Position numbers and translations under genes: made by a program. A stretch of DNA of 64,000 nucleotides from Bog-159 sp963818855 (GTDB lineage Bacteria; Acidobacteriota; Terriglobia; Bryobacterales; Bryobacteraceae): NCBI GenBank assembly GCA_963818855.1, contig CAWFUH010000006.1, forward strand, positions 62,001 through 126,000. Direction: 5' to 3'. This document shows, one piece after another, positions 16,078 to 25,621 of the stretch (within the stretch, counting starts at the first letter, position 1; each line of letters begins with the position of its first letter). The notes beneath the pieces are model-generated. The model did not search any database, had not been told where the DNA came from, and saw nothing but the letters and a program-made list of their open reading frames with translations.

Positions 16078-18177
16078 TCACACCGGTCCGCGCGAACGGC
16101 GGATCAGGTCCGACAGCGCTTGTTCCTCCAGCGGAGGCGAGAAGTAGTAGCCTTGCCCATAATCGCAGTCGAGCGATTGCAGTTCCGTAAGCTGCTCCTT
16201 CTTCTCGATGCCCTCCGCCACTACTTCCATACCCAGGTTCTCCGCCAGCATCAGGATGGTCCGGATGGTGTCGCCGGTGCCGCCGGCGTCCGACATGTTC
16301 ACTACGAACGACCGGTCGATCTTCAGCACATCGAATGGCAAGCGGCTCAGGCTTTTCAGTGACGCGTATCCCGTGCCGAAGTCGTCAATCTTCAGACCGA
16401 CGCCCAGTTTCTTCAGGCTCGTCAGCAGGACCGCCACGGCTTCCACATCGTCCATCAACACGCTTTCGGTGATCTCCAGTTGCAGGGTGGCCGGGTCCAA
16501 CTGCGTCTCCGCCAGAATGGCGGCAATCTGCTCTCGCAGGTCCGGCTCGCGGAATTGCCGGACCGATACATTCACGCTGACTTCGAGCTGCGGCATGGTG
16601 GGAAATTCGGCTTGCCACCGGCGCATGGTCATGCAGGCTTCCCGCAGCACCCACAGCCCTATCGGTACGATCAAGCCGGTCTCCTCGGCCAGCGGAATAA
16701 ATTCGTCCGGCGATACCAGGCCCCGCACCGGATGACGCCAGCGGATAAGAGCTTCCGCGCCCACGATCCTGCCGGTCCTGAGACTCACCTTCGGCTGGTA
16801 GTAGAGCACGAACTCCTGGTTATCCACGGCGCGCCGCAGATCGTTTTCGAGTTCCAGGCGGGCCATCGCCTGCGCGCGCATCTGCGCGTCGAAGATCTCA
16901 TAGCGCGACCTGCCCAGCGACTTGGCTTTGTACATGGCCGTGTCCGCATCGCGCAAGATCTCGGTAGGTGTGCGGTAGCCGGCATTGCCAGGCGCGATGC
17001 CGATGCTCACCGTAGTGAATACTTCTCTGCTTTCCAGCTTGAAGCCTGCGTGGATGGACTCCTGAATGCGCTCGGCGATGCGGATGGCGCCGTCGGCATC
17101 CACATTCTCCAGCAGGATGGCGAATTCGTCGCCGCCCATGCGGGCAATCACATCGTGCGCGGCTCCGCGGGTGGGCGTGGTATCCGCGGGCGCGTTGCGC
17201 ACCGCCGCGCGCAGGCGCTGCGCCACGTGGATCAACAACTCATCTCCGGCCGTGTGGCCCAGGCTGTCGTTGATCACCTTGAAGCGGTCCAGATCCAGGA
17301 AGAGCACGGCGAACGAATGGTCCGGCTCCTGCGCCGCCCGCTCCAGGCAGGCTGCCAATTGATCGTGGAAGAGCATCCGATTCGGCAAGCCGGTCAGCGG
17401 ATCGAAGGCTTTGCTGGCGGTGATGTCGGTTTGCGAGCCGGCCATGCGCACCGCTTTGCCCTGCGCGTCGCGCTCCACTACGCCGCGGCTCAGCATCCAA
17501 AGGTAGGATCCGTCCTTGTGCCGCATGCGATGCTCGATGGCGCATTCGCTCGCGGCAGTAGCATCCCACTGCGCGGCCAATTCGGTCTCGAGCGCGGCGC
17601 GGTCCTCCTTATGCGCGCGGGATAGCCACTCAGAGGGCTGGTCGCCGATATCTTCCTCCGCATAGCCCAGCATGGCTTTCCAGCGGGGGGAAAAATAGAC
17701 GCGCTGGTTCGCCAGGTCCCAGTCCCACAAGCCGTCGCTCGAGCCGCGCGCCGCCAGGGCATAACGCTCTTCGCTCTCGCGCAGCGAATCTTCGGCGCGC
17801 TTGCGCTCGATTTGCGCCTTGATGCGGGCCAGCGCGACGGGAAAATCGACCGGTTTGGAAATGTAATCGTTAGCGCCCAGGTTCAGCGCTTCCACTACGC
17901 GGTCGCTTTCGCCCAGGGCGGTCACCATGATGATGGGCAAGCGTGCGGGCGAGAACCGTTTCCGCAATTGGCACAGCAACTCGATACCGCTGATGCCGGG
18001 CATCATGCTGTCAAGCAGGACCAGTTCCACTTCCCGCCGCGCGAGCACGTCCAGCGCCTCGTACCCGCTACCCGCCGTTTCGGTGGTGTAGCCGGCCCGG
18101 TTCAAACGCCGTGACAACAGGTCCTGGTTGGTGGCGTCGTCGTCCACCAGGAGCAAAGGTTTGGTATTCATCAGCAT
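16078..18177 (-). CDS. Response regulator with PAS, GGDEF and EAL domains
   Basis: The 699-residue cytoplasmic protein controls cyclic-di-GMP. The order is a receiver domain (1-120, phospho-acceptor D56 in VLLDSMMP, K in ISKPVD), PAS (about 136-255), GGDEF (260-425, intact GGDEF at 348-352) and EAL (440-690, EAL at 474-476). The EAL domain retains DFGTGYASL, KIDRSF and VVAEGIE. Both output domains look catalytically competent, so the direction of control is unclear. Its start overlaps the stop of the lone receiver gene by seven bases; it is the last gene of a four-gene operon and the likely output. Confidence 0.95.
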   Translation of the reverse strand: MLMNTKPLLLVDDDATNQDLLSRRLNRAGYTTETAGSGYEALDVLARREVELVLLDSMMPGISGIELLCQLRKRFSPARLPIIMVTALGESDRVVEALNLGANDYISKPVDFPVALARIKAQIERKRAEDSLRESEERYALAARGSSDGLWDWDLANQRVYFSPRWKAMLGYAEEDIGDQPSEWLSRAHKEDRAALETELAAQWDATAASECAIEHRMRHKDGSYLWMLSRGVVERDAQGKAVRMAGSQTDITASKAFDPLTGLPNRMLFHDQLAACLERAAQEPDHSFAVLFLDLDRFKVINDSLGHTAGDELLIHVAQRLRAAVRNAPADTTPTRGAAHDVIARMGGDEFAILLENVDADGAIRIAERIQESIHAGFKLESREVFTTVSIGIAPGNAGYRTPTEILRDADTAMYKAKSLGRSRYEIFDAQMRAQAMARLELENDLRRAVDNQEFVLYYQPKVSLRTGRIVGAEALIRWRHPVRGLVSPDEFIPLAEETGLIVPIGLWVLREACMTMRRWQAEFPTMPQLEVSVNVSVRQFREPDLREQIAAILAETQLDPATLQLEITESVLMDDVEAVAVLLTSLKKLGVGLKIDDFGTGYASLKSLSRLPFDVLKIDRSFVVNMSDAGGTGDTIRTILMLAENLGMEVVAEGIEKKEQLTELQSLDCDYGQGYYFSPPLEEQALSDLIRRSRGPV

Positions 18178-18626
18178 TGCGGATCTCCCAATAAAGCTGC
18201 CTGGGTGCCGTTCCCAGGGCGCCGCGCAAAAGTGGCGCAGGCCCTTTCACCGGCGGCTGCGCGGGCATCCAGAAACGCCTCCAGGCTGCGCAGCAGGCTC
18301 TCAAAATCCACGGGCTTGGTATGGTAATCGTCACAACCGGCGTCCATGGCTTTTTTACGGTCGCTGGCCATGGCGTGCGCGGTCAGGGCCACCACCGGAA
18401 TGGCGCGCGTGGCCGGGTCAGCTTTCAAACGGCGGGTGGCCTCCCAGCCATCGATCTCGGGCAGGCTCATGTCCATCACGATCACATCGGGCGATTGCTC
18501 ATGGGCCATGGCCATCCCGCGCCGGCCGTCGGAGGCTGAGACGACCTCATAGCCGCGCCGCGCCAGGCGCCGGGCCAGCATGTCGCGGCTCCACTCGTTA
18601 TCTTCGATGACCAGAATTTTAGGCAT
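18171..18626 (-). CDS. Single-domain response regulator
   Basis: The 151-residue protein is a stand-alone receiver: acidic pocket IEDNEW, phospho-acceptor D52 in VIVMDMSLPEIDG, switch Thr in ALTAHAM, and Lys in YHTKPVD. The remaining 30 residues carry no output domain. It overlaps the upstream kinase gene by eight bases and the downstream REC-PAS-GGDEF-EAL gene by seven. It may pass phosphate between proteins, as CheY/DivK-type receivers do, or compete for the kinases. Confidence 0.93.
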   Translation of the reverse strand: MPKILVIEDNEWSRDMLARRLARRGYEVVSASDGRRGMAMAHEQSPDVIVMDMSLPEIDGWEATRRLKADPATRAIPVVALTAHAMASDRKKAMDAGCDDYHTKPVDFESLLRSLEAFLDARAAAGERACATFARRPGNGTQAALLGDPQC

Positions 18627-21054
18627 GTATCGGCTGCCTCTCGGCCAGCCCGCCCATGCCTGCCGCCACCATCTCCGCCATATCCGGATCGGCGGGCAGC
18701 CGCACGGTGAACGCCGACCCCTTACCCAATTCGCTTTCCACGCTCAAAGAACCACCCATCATCAGGCAGAACTCGCGGCTGATGGCCAATCCCAAACCGG
18801 TCCCGCCGTATTTGCGGGTGGTGGACGAGTCGGCCTGCATGAACGGGCGGAAGAGCCTCTCCACCTGCTCCGCGTTCATGCCGATGCCGGTGTCCGTCAC
18901 CCGGAACTGCACCCAATCCACGCCTTTGCGGCGGACGCGCCGGGCTTCCACCCGGATCAGGCCGTTTTCGGTGAACTTGCAGGCGTTGCTCAGCAGGTTG
19001 AACAGCACCTGCCGCGCGCGGGTGTGGTCCGCCAGCATGGCGCCCAGCGGCCCGGCGCAAGCCGCTTCCAGGCGATTGCCGTTCTTCTCCGCCAACGGGC
19101 GCACGGTGCTGAGCGCATCGTCCATCAGCGGCGCTACCTCCACGCTGTCAATCGACAACTCCAGCTTCCCTGCCTCGATTTTCGAAAGATCCAGCACATC
19201 GTTGATCAGCCCCAGCAGATGCCTGCCCGACGAACGAATGCGCGCGAGATCCGGCAGCAGATCCTGCTGCCCGCGCTCGCAGGCCATGTCCTGCAGCATC
19301 TCGCTATACCCGATGACCGCATTCAGCGGCGTGCGCAACTCGTGGCTCATGTTCGCCAGGAAGACGCTCTTGGCGCGGTTGGCTTCTTGGGCCGCGTCCC
19401 TGGCGCGCACCAGTTCCCGTTCCACGCGTTTGAGCTCCGTCATATCCTGGGCCAGCCAGACGTAGCCTTCTAAACCTCCGGAGGCGTTGCGCATTTCGGC
19501 TGACGAGAACAGCACCGGAATGTGGCGGCCCGCCTTGGTGCGATAAGTTCGCTCGACGGCGCTGCGCCTCGCGGGGGCCTCGCGTTCCAGGATGACCTGC
19601 CCGGCCGGCCGGCCGATCAACTCTTCCTCGTCATAGCCCAGCAAGCGCAGGGCACTGGGGTTCACGCGGCGAATCTGAAGATCCGTATCCGTGACCAGCA
19701 AGGATTCTTCCATCGAATGCAGAATGTTGTCCACATACTCCTGGGACCTTTGCCGCGTCATGGAGGCGCCCAGCATGCGCGCGGCCGCGCGGAAGCTGTC
19801 GCGCTCCGCTTCGGTCCACTCGCGCTCCCGCCGGTGATCTTCGAAAGCCAGAAAGCCGAACCAGGCACCCGCCACTTCGATGGGCGCCAGAATAGCCGAC
19901 TTGGCGGCCGGAGCGGGTGCACTCGCGGCGGCGTGCAACACCACTGCCTCTCCGCGGCGCAGGCTGCCCGCATGCGCGTTCCACTCCGCATCGGCGCAAG
20001 GCACGCCGGGGCGCGCCGAGCGGCTAACGCTGCCCAGCGCAGGTTCCACCCATTCGTGCAGAAGGGCGCACGGCAGACCCGGCTCTCCGGAATCGACGTA
20101 GGCCACATAAGCGCGGCTCACGCCGGCGGCCGCGCCGATCTTCGAGAGCGTCTCCGGAATGACCGTCTCCCAACCAGCCGTACTCAGGATCCGGCGCGCG
20201 GCAAAGCTCACCGAGGCCATCAGGATTCCTTTGGCTTCATTGGCTGCCCGCGCCGTCTCTTCCGCGCGTTTGCGCACGGCGATTTCGACCTGCAGAATCT
20301 CGGTCTGGTCCTCGAACAGCGTCATGATCATGCCGAAGGCTACAAAGTACTTAGGGAGATCCCAAACTACGTGATCGCCGGGAATGTTGATGTGCAGTGC
20401 CGCGCAGATTTCGGCGATGGGAAAGACTAACCCCCAGGCCAGAAAGGCGAGCGAGGTAAGTAATACTCCCGGCGTCAGACGGCGGAAGTATCGCCAATAG
20501 GTCCAGCCGGTAATAGCAAAGCCTTCAAAGAGGAGAAAATCCATGCCGGTCTCGACGTTAGTGGAAGCGCGCCCGGCGGCCCACAGACCCGGCCCGACGG
20601 CCAGCGCTGACCACGCGAGAAGACTGCCCAGACGCCGGGGCTGGCGCAGGGCCAGCCATGCGCCGGCGGTGATCGCCGTTACCAGCAGCAGCCGGTACAC
20701 GATCGGGCTTTGCACTTCGTAGACCATCAATGTCCAGTACGCCAACGCCGGCGCCACGATGGCCCCCCAAAACAGCGCACGGTCCACCGAGGTGAATCGC
20801 ATCTGGCAAACGGAAAGAAAGAAAGCCGAAGCGGCGGCCAGCAGCGTGGAGTAGGCCGACCAATCCGCCAGCCGCGCCGGGATCAGGCTGAAGCTGAACA
20901 GCAGCATGCCGGCGAAATGCACCACGATGCAGGCCCAACCGGTCATCCACAGGCGCGCCCGCGGATGGCGGTCGCGCATATAGATCCAGGTGAACAGGCC
21001 GACCAATATGCTCATCACCGACAGCGTGACGATGCGTTGAAATTGTGGAAACAT
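18619..21054 (-). CDS. Membrane sensor histidine kinase (7TM-like, GAF, PAS, HisKA, HATPase)
   Basis: The 811-residue protein has an N-terminal half with about seven hydrophobic segments up to residue 230. A GAF-like region (about 290-440) and a PAS domain (about 445-560: EESLLVTDTDLQIRRVNPSA) follow. The kinase core has H571 in NMSHELRTPLNAVIGYSEM, the N box NLLSNACKF, the G1 box DTGIGM and the G2 box GGTGLGLAISREF. No receiver is fused, which fits the separate receivers downstream. The core is strikingly similar to that of the next gene, pointing to duplication within the operon. Start is the ATG at 21052-21054. Confidence 0.94.
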   Translation of the reverse strand: MFPQFQRIVTLSVMSILVGLFTWIYMRDRHPRARLWMTGWACIVVHFAGMLLFSFSLIPARLADWSAYSTLLAAASAFFLSVCQMRFTSVDRALFWGAIVAPALAYWTLMVYEVQSPIVYRLLLVTAITAGAWLALRQPRRLGSLLAWSALAVGPGLWAAGRASTNVETGMDFLLFEGFAITGWTYWRYFRRLTPGVLLTSLAFLAWGLVFPIAEICAALHINIPGDHVVWDLPKYFVAFGMIMTLFEDQTEILQVEIAVRKRAEETARAANEAKGILMASVSFAARRILSTAGWETVIPETLSKIGAAAGVSRAYVAYVDSGEPGLPCALLHEWVEPALGSVSRSARPGVPCADAEWNAHAGSLRRGEAVVLHAAASAPAPAAKSAILAPIEVAGAWFGFLAFEDHRREREWTEAERDSFRAAARMLGASMTRQRSQEYVDNILHSMEESLLVTDTDLQIRRVNPSALRLLGYDEEELIGRPAGQVILEREAPARRSAVERTYRTKAGRHIPVLFSSAEMRNASGGLEGYVWLAQDMTELKRVERELVRARDAAQEANRAKSVFLANMSHELRTPLNAVIGYSEMLQDMACERGQQDLLPDLARIRSSGRHLLGLINDVLDLSKIEAGKLELSIDSVEVAPLMDDALSTVRPLAEKNGNRLEAACAGPLGAMLADHTRARQVLFNLLSNACKFTENGLIRVEARRVRRKGVDWVQFRVTDTGIGMNAEQVERLFRPFMQADSSTTRKYGGTGLGLAISREFCLMMGGSLSVESELGKGSAFTVRLPADPDMAEMVAAGMGGLAERQPIHA

Positions 21055-21066
21055 CTTGCTTCGTCC

Positions 21067-23703
21067 TTAACTCGCTAATGCATCGAGCAGCGCCGCGTCC
21101 TGTTCACCCGGTTTAGAAGCGCCGGCGCGCGCTCCATCAATCGCGGCCAAGTCTCCAGGGAGCCGGACGGTGAAAATCGACCCCCGCCCCAATTCACTTT
21201 CCACGCTTAAAGAGCCGCCCATCATCTGGCAGAGCCGACGGCTGATGGCCAAGCCCAGCCCGGTGCCCCCGTATTTGCGGGTGGTGGACGCGTCCGCCTG
21301 CATGAACGGGCGGTACAGCCTTTCGATCTGTTCCCGGCTCATGCCAATGCCGGTATCCGCCACGCGAAACTCCACCCAATTTGCGCTTTCGCCGCGAATC
21401 CTTTTGGCCTCTAGCCGGATCACGCCCCGTTCGGTAAACTTGGAAGCGTTGCTCAGCAGGTTGATGAGCACCTGCCGGGTGCGGGTCTGATCCGCTACCA
21501 TATGGCCCAGCCCCTCGTCGCAGGCCATCTCCAGGCGATTGGCGTTCTTTTCCACCAGGGGCTCAACCGTACTGACCACCTCGCGGATCATGGGGCCGGC
21601 CGCGAATCTCTCGGTCGACAACTGCACTTTGCCGGCCTCGATCTTCGATAGATCGAGGATGTCGTTGATCAAGCCGAGCAAATGTTTGCCGGCCGTTTTG
21701 ATGCGGCGCAAATCCACCAGCATGTCCTGTTCGTTGCGCTCCTCGGCAATCTCCTGCAGCATCTCGCTGTAGCCGATCACGGCATTGAGCGGCGTGCGCA
21801 ATTCGTGACTCATATTGGCCACGAACTCGCTCTTCGCGCGGTTGGCCGCTTCGGCGGCTTCCTTGGCATGCAGCATTTCGTCTTCGGCACGCTTGCGGTC
21901 TGAGATGTCGCGCGCGATACCCAGCAGGCCGACCAGCCGGCCGCCTTTACGCATGGACTGCAGGCTCACCTCCACCGGCGTACGCCGGCCGTCCAGGGCA
22001 GTGAGTTCCCATTCCTGGTTGGGATAGGGTCCGCCCAGCGCGACGCGGTGAGCCACCTCGCCGATCTTCTCCTGCCACAACGGCGGGAGCAAACGGGCCA
22101 GCGGCAGCCCCATAGCTTCCTTAGGCGTGTAGCCCAGAATGCGTTCTCCGGCCTGGTTCAGCGAGGTGAGCGTCTGATCCAGATCCAAGGTGAAAATTAT
22201 GTCGTTGGCATGCTCCACCAGATTCTGATACCGCTGCTCCAACATGGACTGGCGCTGCAACACGACCACCCAGGCCAGCCCGGCCAATATCGCGACCGCC
22301 AAAATGCCAAGCGCCGCCAGCGCCTTAGGGACAGTCCACCAGGGCGGCTGCCGTACGACCTTCACGTCGCCGGCCGATTGCACGAGCAGGCGGAAAGCCT
22401 GGTTATGGTCCTCGTTGTCTTTTCCAGACACACAGATTCCGGACACGTGCAAGATGCTGCCTACGGGCGGCGGATCCGGGCCAGGGGCGCCGCGCGGCCG
22501 GCGGATGACAGCGCTGAAAACCGCGCGCCCTTTTTCTATAACCAAAGTCTCACTATCGGCCAGAATCGACTTTCCCAATAGGCGTCCCTCAATCGACACC
22601 GGCAGAGAATCGTAATCGCCCGTGAGGAACTGTTGAGCGGTGACCGGAATCGGCGTCTGTGGCGCCTGGCTTCCTATGCGCCGGCAAACGGCGTCCTCCA
22701 GCGTCAGCGCGTATTCCGAGACGCGCGGGAAACCCACCACATCCAGGCGATCGCCAGGCTGGAATGCCGTTGCGTCCGCGGATTCGACGCGCAATCCGCT
22801 GCGGCCGTCGGAGACGTAGATGGTCCGCACATTTTGCAAAGTCACCGTGCCCTGCACCCGGATGCGGTGTCCCTGCGACCGTTGCGGTGCGAAACGCGCG
22901 ACCGTGTCCAGCGCTGCGACCGGCTTAGCGAAGGGATCGCCGGGCGTCTTCAGCGCCTGGACTTGACTCAAATCGGGCACATAAAGCAAGATGCCCAGCA
23001 GTTGCAGCTTGTTATTGAATATGGCGCCGCAGGCGCCGCGAATACGAACTTCCGCATCCACGAATTGGGTGGGGACGGGACCGCGAATGCCCGGCACCAG
23101 CGCTTTCAGCCGTCCGCCGGGTACGGCCACATCGAGCGTCAGGAGCTCCCCGAGAAGCTTGACTTGGCGTACGATGCCTTGCGTTTCCACCCACTGGCTA
23201 TCTTCGGCCGAGGAGATCATCCGTTCGAGCGAAGGCCGCTTGGGTTCCGGGAGCGGCGCGGTGCCGATAACGCGGTAGCGGGGTTTGCCGATCTGGGGTG
23301 CGAAATCCGGAATCTCCGTGACGCCGTCCATTTCGACAAGCTGCCCGGCGCGAAGGGGTGGCGCACCCTTCGGCAGGTTCACCCAGGTCCCGGCCGTCGC
23401 GTCTTCGACGAAGAGGTCGGGTGTTTCGCCGTTCATGAAAGCATCCCGTCCCAGGAAACTGGGGCCCGTCGGGCTGTAGTAGGTGACCACCGCCCGGACG
23501 TGTACGGGATAGCCGTGCGCGGCTTGCGCCGCGGTGAGTTGGCGGATCTGGGCGATGCGCGTGAGCACCGGCAGGGCGCTCCCGGATTCGGCAGACTGGC
23601 CGCGGACGGGCGCGGCGGCGAGGACGCACGCCAGTAGCGCCGCAAAATGCGTGATCAGGATGCGATCGGTGTGCGATCCCGGAAGTGGTTGCGGAACTGT
23701 CAA
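21067..23703 (-). CDS. Membrane sensor histidine kinase with large periplasmic domain
   Basis: The 878-residue first gene of the operon has a signal-like N-terminus (LITHFAALLACVLAAAP). A roughly 410-residue periplasmic part holds at least two OB-like beta modules (VHVRAVVTYYSPTGPSFLG, RIRVQGTVTLQNVRTIYVSDG, PVSIEGRLLG). One membrane span lies at about 455-478. A PAS domain (EHANDIIFTLDLDQTLTSLN) precedes HisKA with H633 and a HATPase domain (DTGIGMS, GGTGLGLAISRRL). It stops 12 bases before the next kinase gene. The ligand is unknown; similar periplasmic modules occur in other acidobacterial kinases. Confidence 0.93.
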   Translation of the reverse strand: MTVPQPLPGSHTDRILITHFAALLACVLAAAPVRGQSAESGSALPVLTRIAQIRQLTAAQAAHGYPVHVRAVVTYYSPTGPSFLGRDAFMNGETPDLFVEDATAGTWVNLPKGAPPLRAGQLVEMDGVTEIPDFAPQIGKPRYRVIGTAPLPEPKRPSLERMISSAEDSQWVETQGIVRQVKLLGELLTLDVAVPGGRLKALVPGIRGPVPTQFVDAEVRIRGACGAIFNNKLQLLGILLYVPDLSQVQALKTPGDPFAKPVAALDTVARFAPQRSQGHRIRVQGTVTLQNVRTIYVSDGRSGLRVESADATAFQPGDRLDVVGFPRVSEYALTLEDAVCRRIGSQAPQTPIPVTAQQFLTGDYDSLPVSIEGRLLGKSILADSETLVIEKGRAVFSAVIRRPRGAPGPDPPPVGSILHVSGICVSGKDNEDHNQAFRLLVQSAGDVKVVRQPPWWTVPKALAALGILAVAILAGLAWVVVLQRQSMLEQRYQNLVEHANDIIFTLDLDQTLTSLNQAGERILGYTPKEAMGLPLARLLPPLWQEKIGEVAHRVALGGPYPNQEWELTALDGRRTPVEVSLQSMRKGGRLVGLLGIARDISDRKRAEDEMLHAKEAAEAANRAKSEFVANMSHELRTPLNAVIGYSEMLQEIAEERNEQDMLVDLRRIKTAGKHLLGLINDILDLSKIEAGKVQLSTERFAAGPMIREVVSTVEPLVEKNANRLEMACDEGLGHMVADQTRTRQVLINLLSNASKFTERGVIRLEAKRIRGESANWVEFRVADTGIGMSREQIERLYRPFMQADASTTRKYGGTGLGLAISRRLCQMMGGSLSVESELGRGSIFTVRLPGDLAAIDGARAGASKPGEQDAALLDALAS

Positions 23704-23868
23704 AATGATGCCTTCACGCGGGTTTGCGGCTGGAGAATAGCCAGCCGTTAAGCGGGGCCGCGTTATCGCCTGCGTCCATCTTGGGCTGCGGGAGGGGGTG
23801 GGAGCAATACTATCGGAAGTTTAGCTTGGGTACTAGGTGGGCTATGCAGGAGCCTGTTTGGTTGTGGC

Positions 23869-23893
23869 TGAGCCGCGATCGTCACGGAGCGGT
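23869..23893. repeat. Dispersed repeat R1, copy c, in a gene-free stretch
   Basis: TGAGCCGCGATC then GTCACGGAGCGGT matches the copies at 4561 and 14110 with a few changes. It lies in the 23704-24083 stretch, upstream of the kinase operon, where I see no gene. Other than this copy I see only a candidate regulatory region with no clear promoter. Confidence 0.65.
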
Positions 23894-24083
23894 GGGATTT
23901 GGCTTCTTGCTCGGAGCTTTTGTTGAAAACAAAGGGTTAGTTGGGTTCGTATGGTAATCGCTATGCAAATTTCAAAGAGCTTGGGCCGCGACAGCGCTAC
24001 CCGAGGAAAGCGTAGCATGGCGGCCATGTGATTTCGGTTGAGGGATTGGCTGGGGTGTTTGTTTTCAACGCGGGTGTGGAGGC

Positions 24084-24125
24084 GCGGGTCTGGAGACCCG
24101 CCGCAGACCTGGAGGTCTGCCCCAC
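24084..24125. repeat. Modular hairpin repeat R2, copy a
   Basis: Two perfect hairpins follow each other: GCGGGTCTGGAGACCCGC (24084-24101) and GCAGACCTGGAGGTCTGC (24103-24120), ending in CCCAC. The same modules recur at 28578, 42853, 46263, 50743 and 63341. Confidence 0.8.
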
Positions 24126-24153
24126 GGCCTGCGGCGGGCCGCGTTCCACAAGG

Positions 24154-24857
24154 TTATTTCGTCACCGTCAAGTTGGCATACGCGGCGACACTCGCGGGCG
24201 CCGCATCGACTCTCACGGTGATGTAGTCAGACGGCGTAACAGTCGCCGTGTAGTGAATGTCGTCCTGACAGTTTTTGTCATTGTCAGTCCAAACGCCGTC
24301 CCGATAGCCGCCCGGACAAAACGACGATTGCGCTGCTTGGGTTCACGGTACGTGTTGACGGCGAAATATGCGGCCGTGTCCGCCCGATTCAGTCTTCCGG
24401 CAACCGCTTGCCGCACTTCGGGTGCGAGTTCATCCGGGTGGAAATAAACTTTAAGGGTGAAGTGGCGGCTGGCCAGTTCATCCGAGGTCATCGGCTGACC
24501 GGTGAAGGAGTAGGTTACCTCATAGGCCGCCGTGACCCGCTGGGCGGTGCTGGCGGACGGGCAGAACATGGACCCACCCGGGTCCCGAGAGGCAAGCTCA
24601 GCGCAGTAGTTCGCGCCGGCTGTATGCTGGATGCCGGCCGGAACGCTTACCAGCCTAATTCCTTCGAAACGGATGGTCCCGGGGTCAGAGTTTGCCGGAA
24701 TGTAGGCGATGTGCGTTAAGAGCTGCGCTGCTGTGGTTTCCGGCTGCGGAGCCTTGGCGATGGCTTCGACGGATGCAGCGGCACGCAGCGACGGAACGAG
24801 CAGTCCTCCACATAGAAGGGCTCCCAGACGGATTCGGCTAACTGTAAGTTGAAACAT
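24154..24857 (-). CDS. Exported protein of unknown function, apparent frameshift near the C-terminus
   Basis: The ATG at 24855-24857 has AGGAAGAG upstream. It opens a protein with a signal peptide (MFQLTVSRIRLGALLCGGLL) and a soluble domain (FEGIRLVSVPAGIQHTAGANYCAELASRD). In the original frame the last 40 residues are basic and low in quality, ending at 24213. A second frame from about 24340 gives a much better ending (SSFCPGGYRDGVWTDNDKNC, then ITVRVDAAPASVAAYANLTV) and stops at 24154. A one-base deletion between about 24312 and 24343 explains this. I do not recognise the family. Confidence 0.6.
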
Positions 24858-24916
24858 TTTATCTCTTCCTCTAAATGGGAAGGCGAGAAATCCGCTCACC
24901 GGCGATCACGGAGGCA

Positions 24917-24960
24917 GCGGCGCTGAAGCGCCGCGCCGGCTAAAGCCCGCCCTCCAAAGC
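24917..24960. repeat. Dispersed repeat R3, copy a
   Basis: A perfect hairpin GCGGCGCTGAAGCGCCGC (24917-24934) is followed by GCCGGCTAAAGCCCGCCC and TCCAAAGC. A second copy lies at 28641 in the same orientation, on the other side of the sigma/kinase pair; an inverted fragment lies at 63283. Confidence 0.75.
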
Positions 24961-25000
24961 CTGCGCACGCGCGATCACGGAAGAGTAAAATGATGGAGTC

Positions 25001-25621
25001 GTGGGAACCGAACCCTCGCCGGTTGAACTGACCCGCATGCTCCAGGCCTGGGGCGAGGGAGATGCGTCCGTGCTGGAACGTCTGACGCCGATCGTGTATG
25101 CGGAATTGCACCGGATCGCACGGCGGAACCTGGCGCAAGAACGCGAAGGCCATTTGCTGCAACCGACCGCGCTGGTGAACGAAGCGTTCGTTCGCCTGCT
25201 GGGCGAGGCGCCGGTCGAGTGGGCCAACCGCGCGCATTTTTTCGGCTTCTCGGCACGTCTGATGCGGCAGATCCTGATCGACTTCGCGCGCGCGCAGGGG
25301 ACCGCGAAGCGTGGGCATCGCAGTCCCCACGTGGGCCTATCGGCGGCCGGCGATGTCATGGTGGGCCAATCCGATCCGATCGACTTGATCGATCTGGATC
25401 AGGCCCTCGACGATCTGGCGCAACTCGACGCGCGCCAGGCGCAGCTGGTGGAATTGCGGTATTTCGGCGGCCTGGAGAACGCCGAGATCGCGGTTGTGCT
25501 GGGCATTTCCGAGCCTACCGTGGTGCGGGAGTGGCGCGTGGCGCGGGCGTGGCTTTTTGACCGGCTGCAATCGCTCGAAGGACCACGGTTCTCCGATCGC
25601 CTGATGCGCCTATATTTATGA
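25001..25621 (+). CDS. ECF-type RNA polymerase sigma factor
   Basis: The 206-residue protein has region 2 (LTPIVYAELHRIARRNLAQE, FFGFSARLMRQILIDFARAQ) and region 4 (DARQAQLVELRYFGGLENAE, LGISEPTVVREWRVARAWL). This matches the ECF group commonly linked to Ser/Thr kinases in Acidobacteriota and Planctomycetes. Start is the GTG at 25001; TAAAAT ten bases before it may be a -10 of a near-leaderless message. Its TGA overlaps the ATG of the kinase gene (ATGA). Likely control is phosphorylation by that kinase, an inference from operon context. Confidence 0.93.
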   Translation: MGTEPSPVELTRMLQAWGEGDASVLERLTPIVYAELHRIARRNLAQEREGHLLQPTALVNEAFVRLLGEAPVEWANRAHFFGFSARLMRQILIDFARAQGTAKRGHRSPHVGLSAAGDVMVGQSDPIDLIDLDQALDDLAQLDARQAQLVELRYFGGLENAEIAVVLGISEPTVVREWRVARAWLFDRLQSLEGPRFSDRLMRLYL

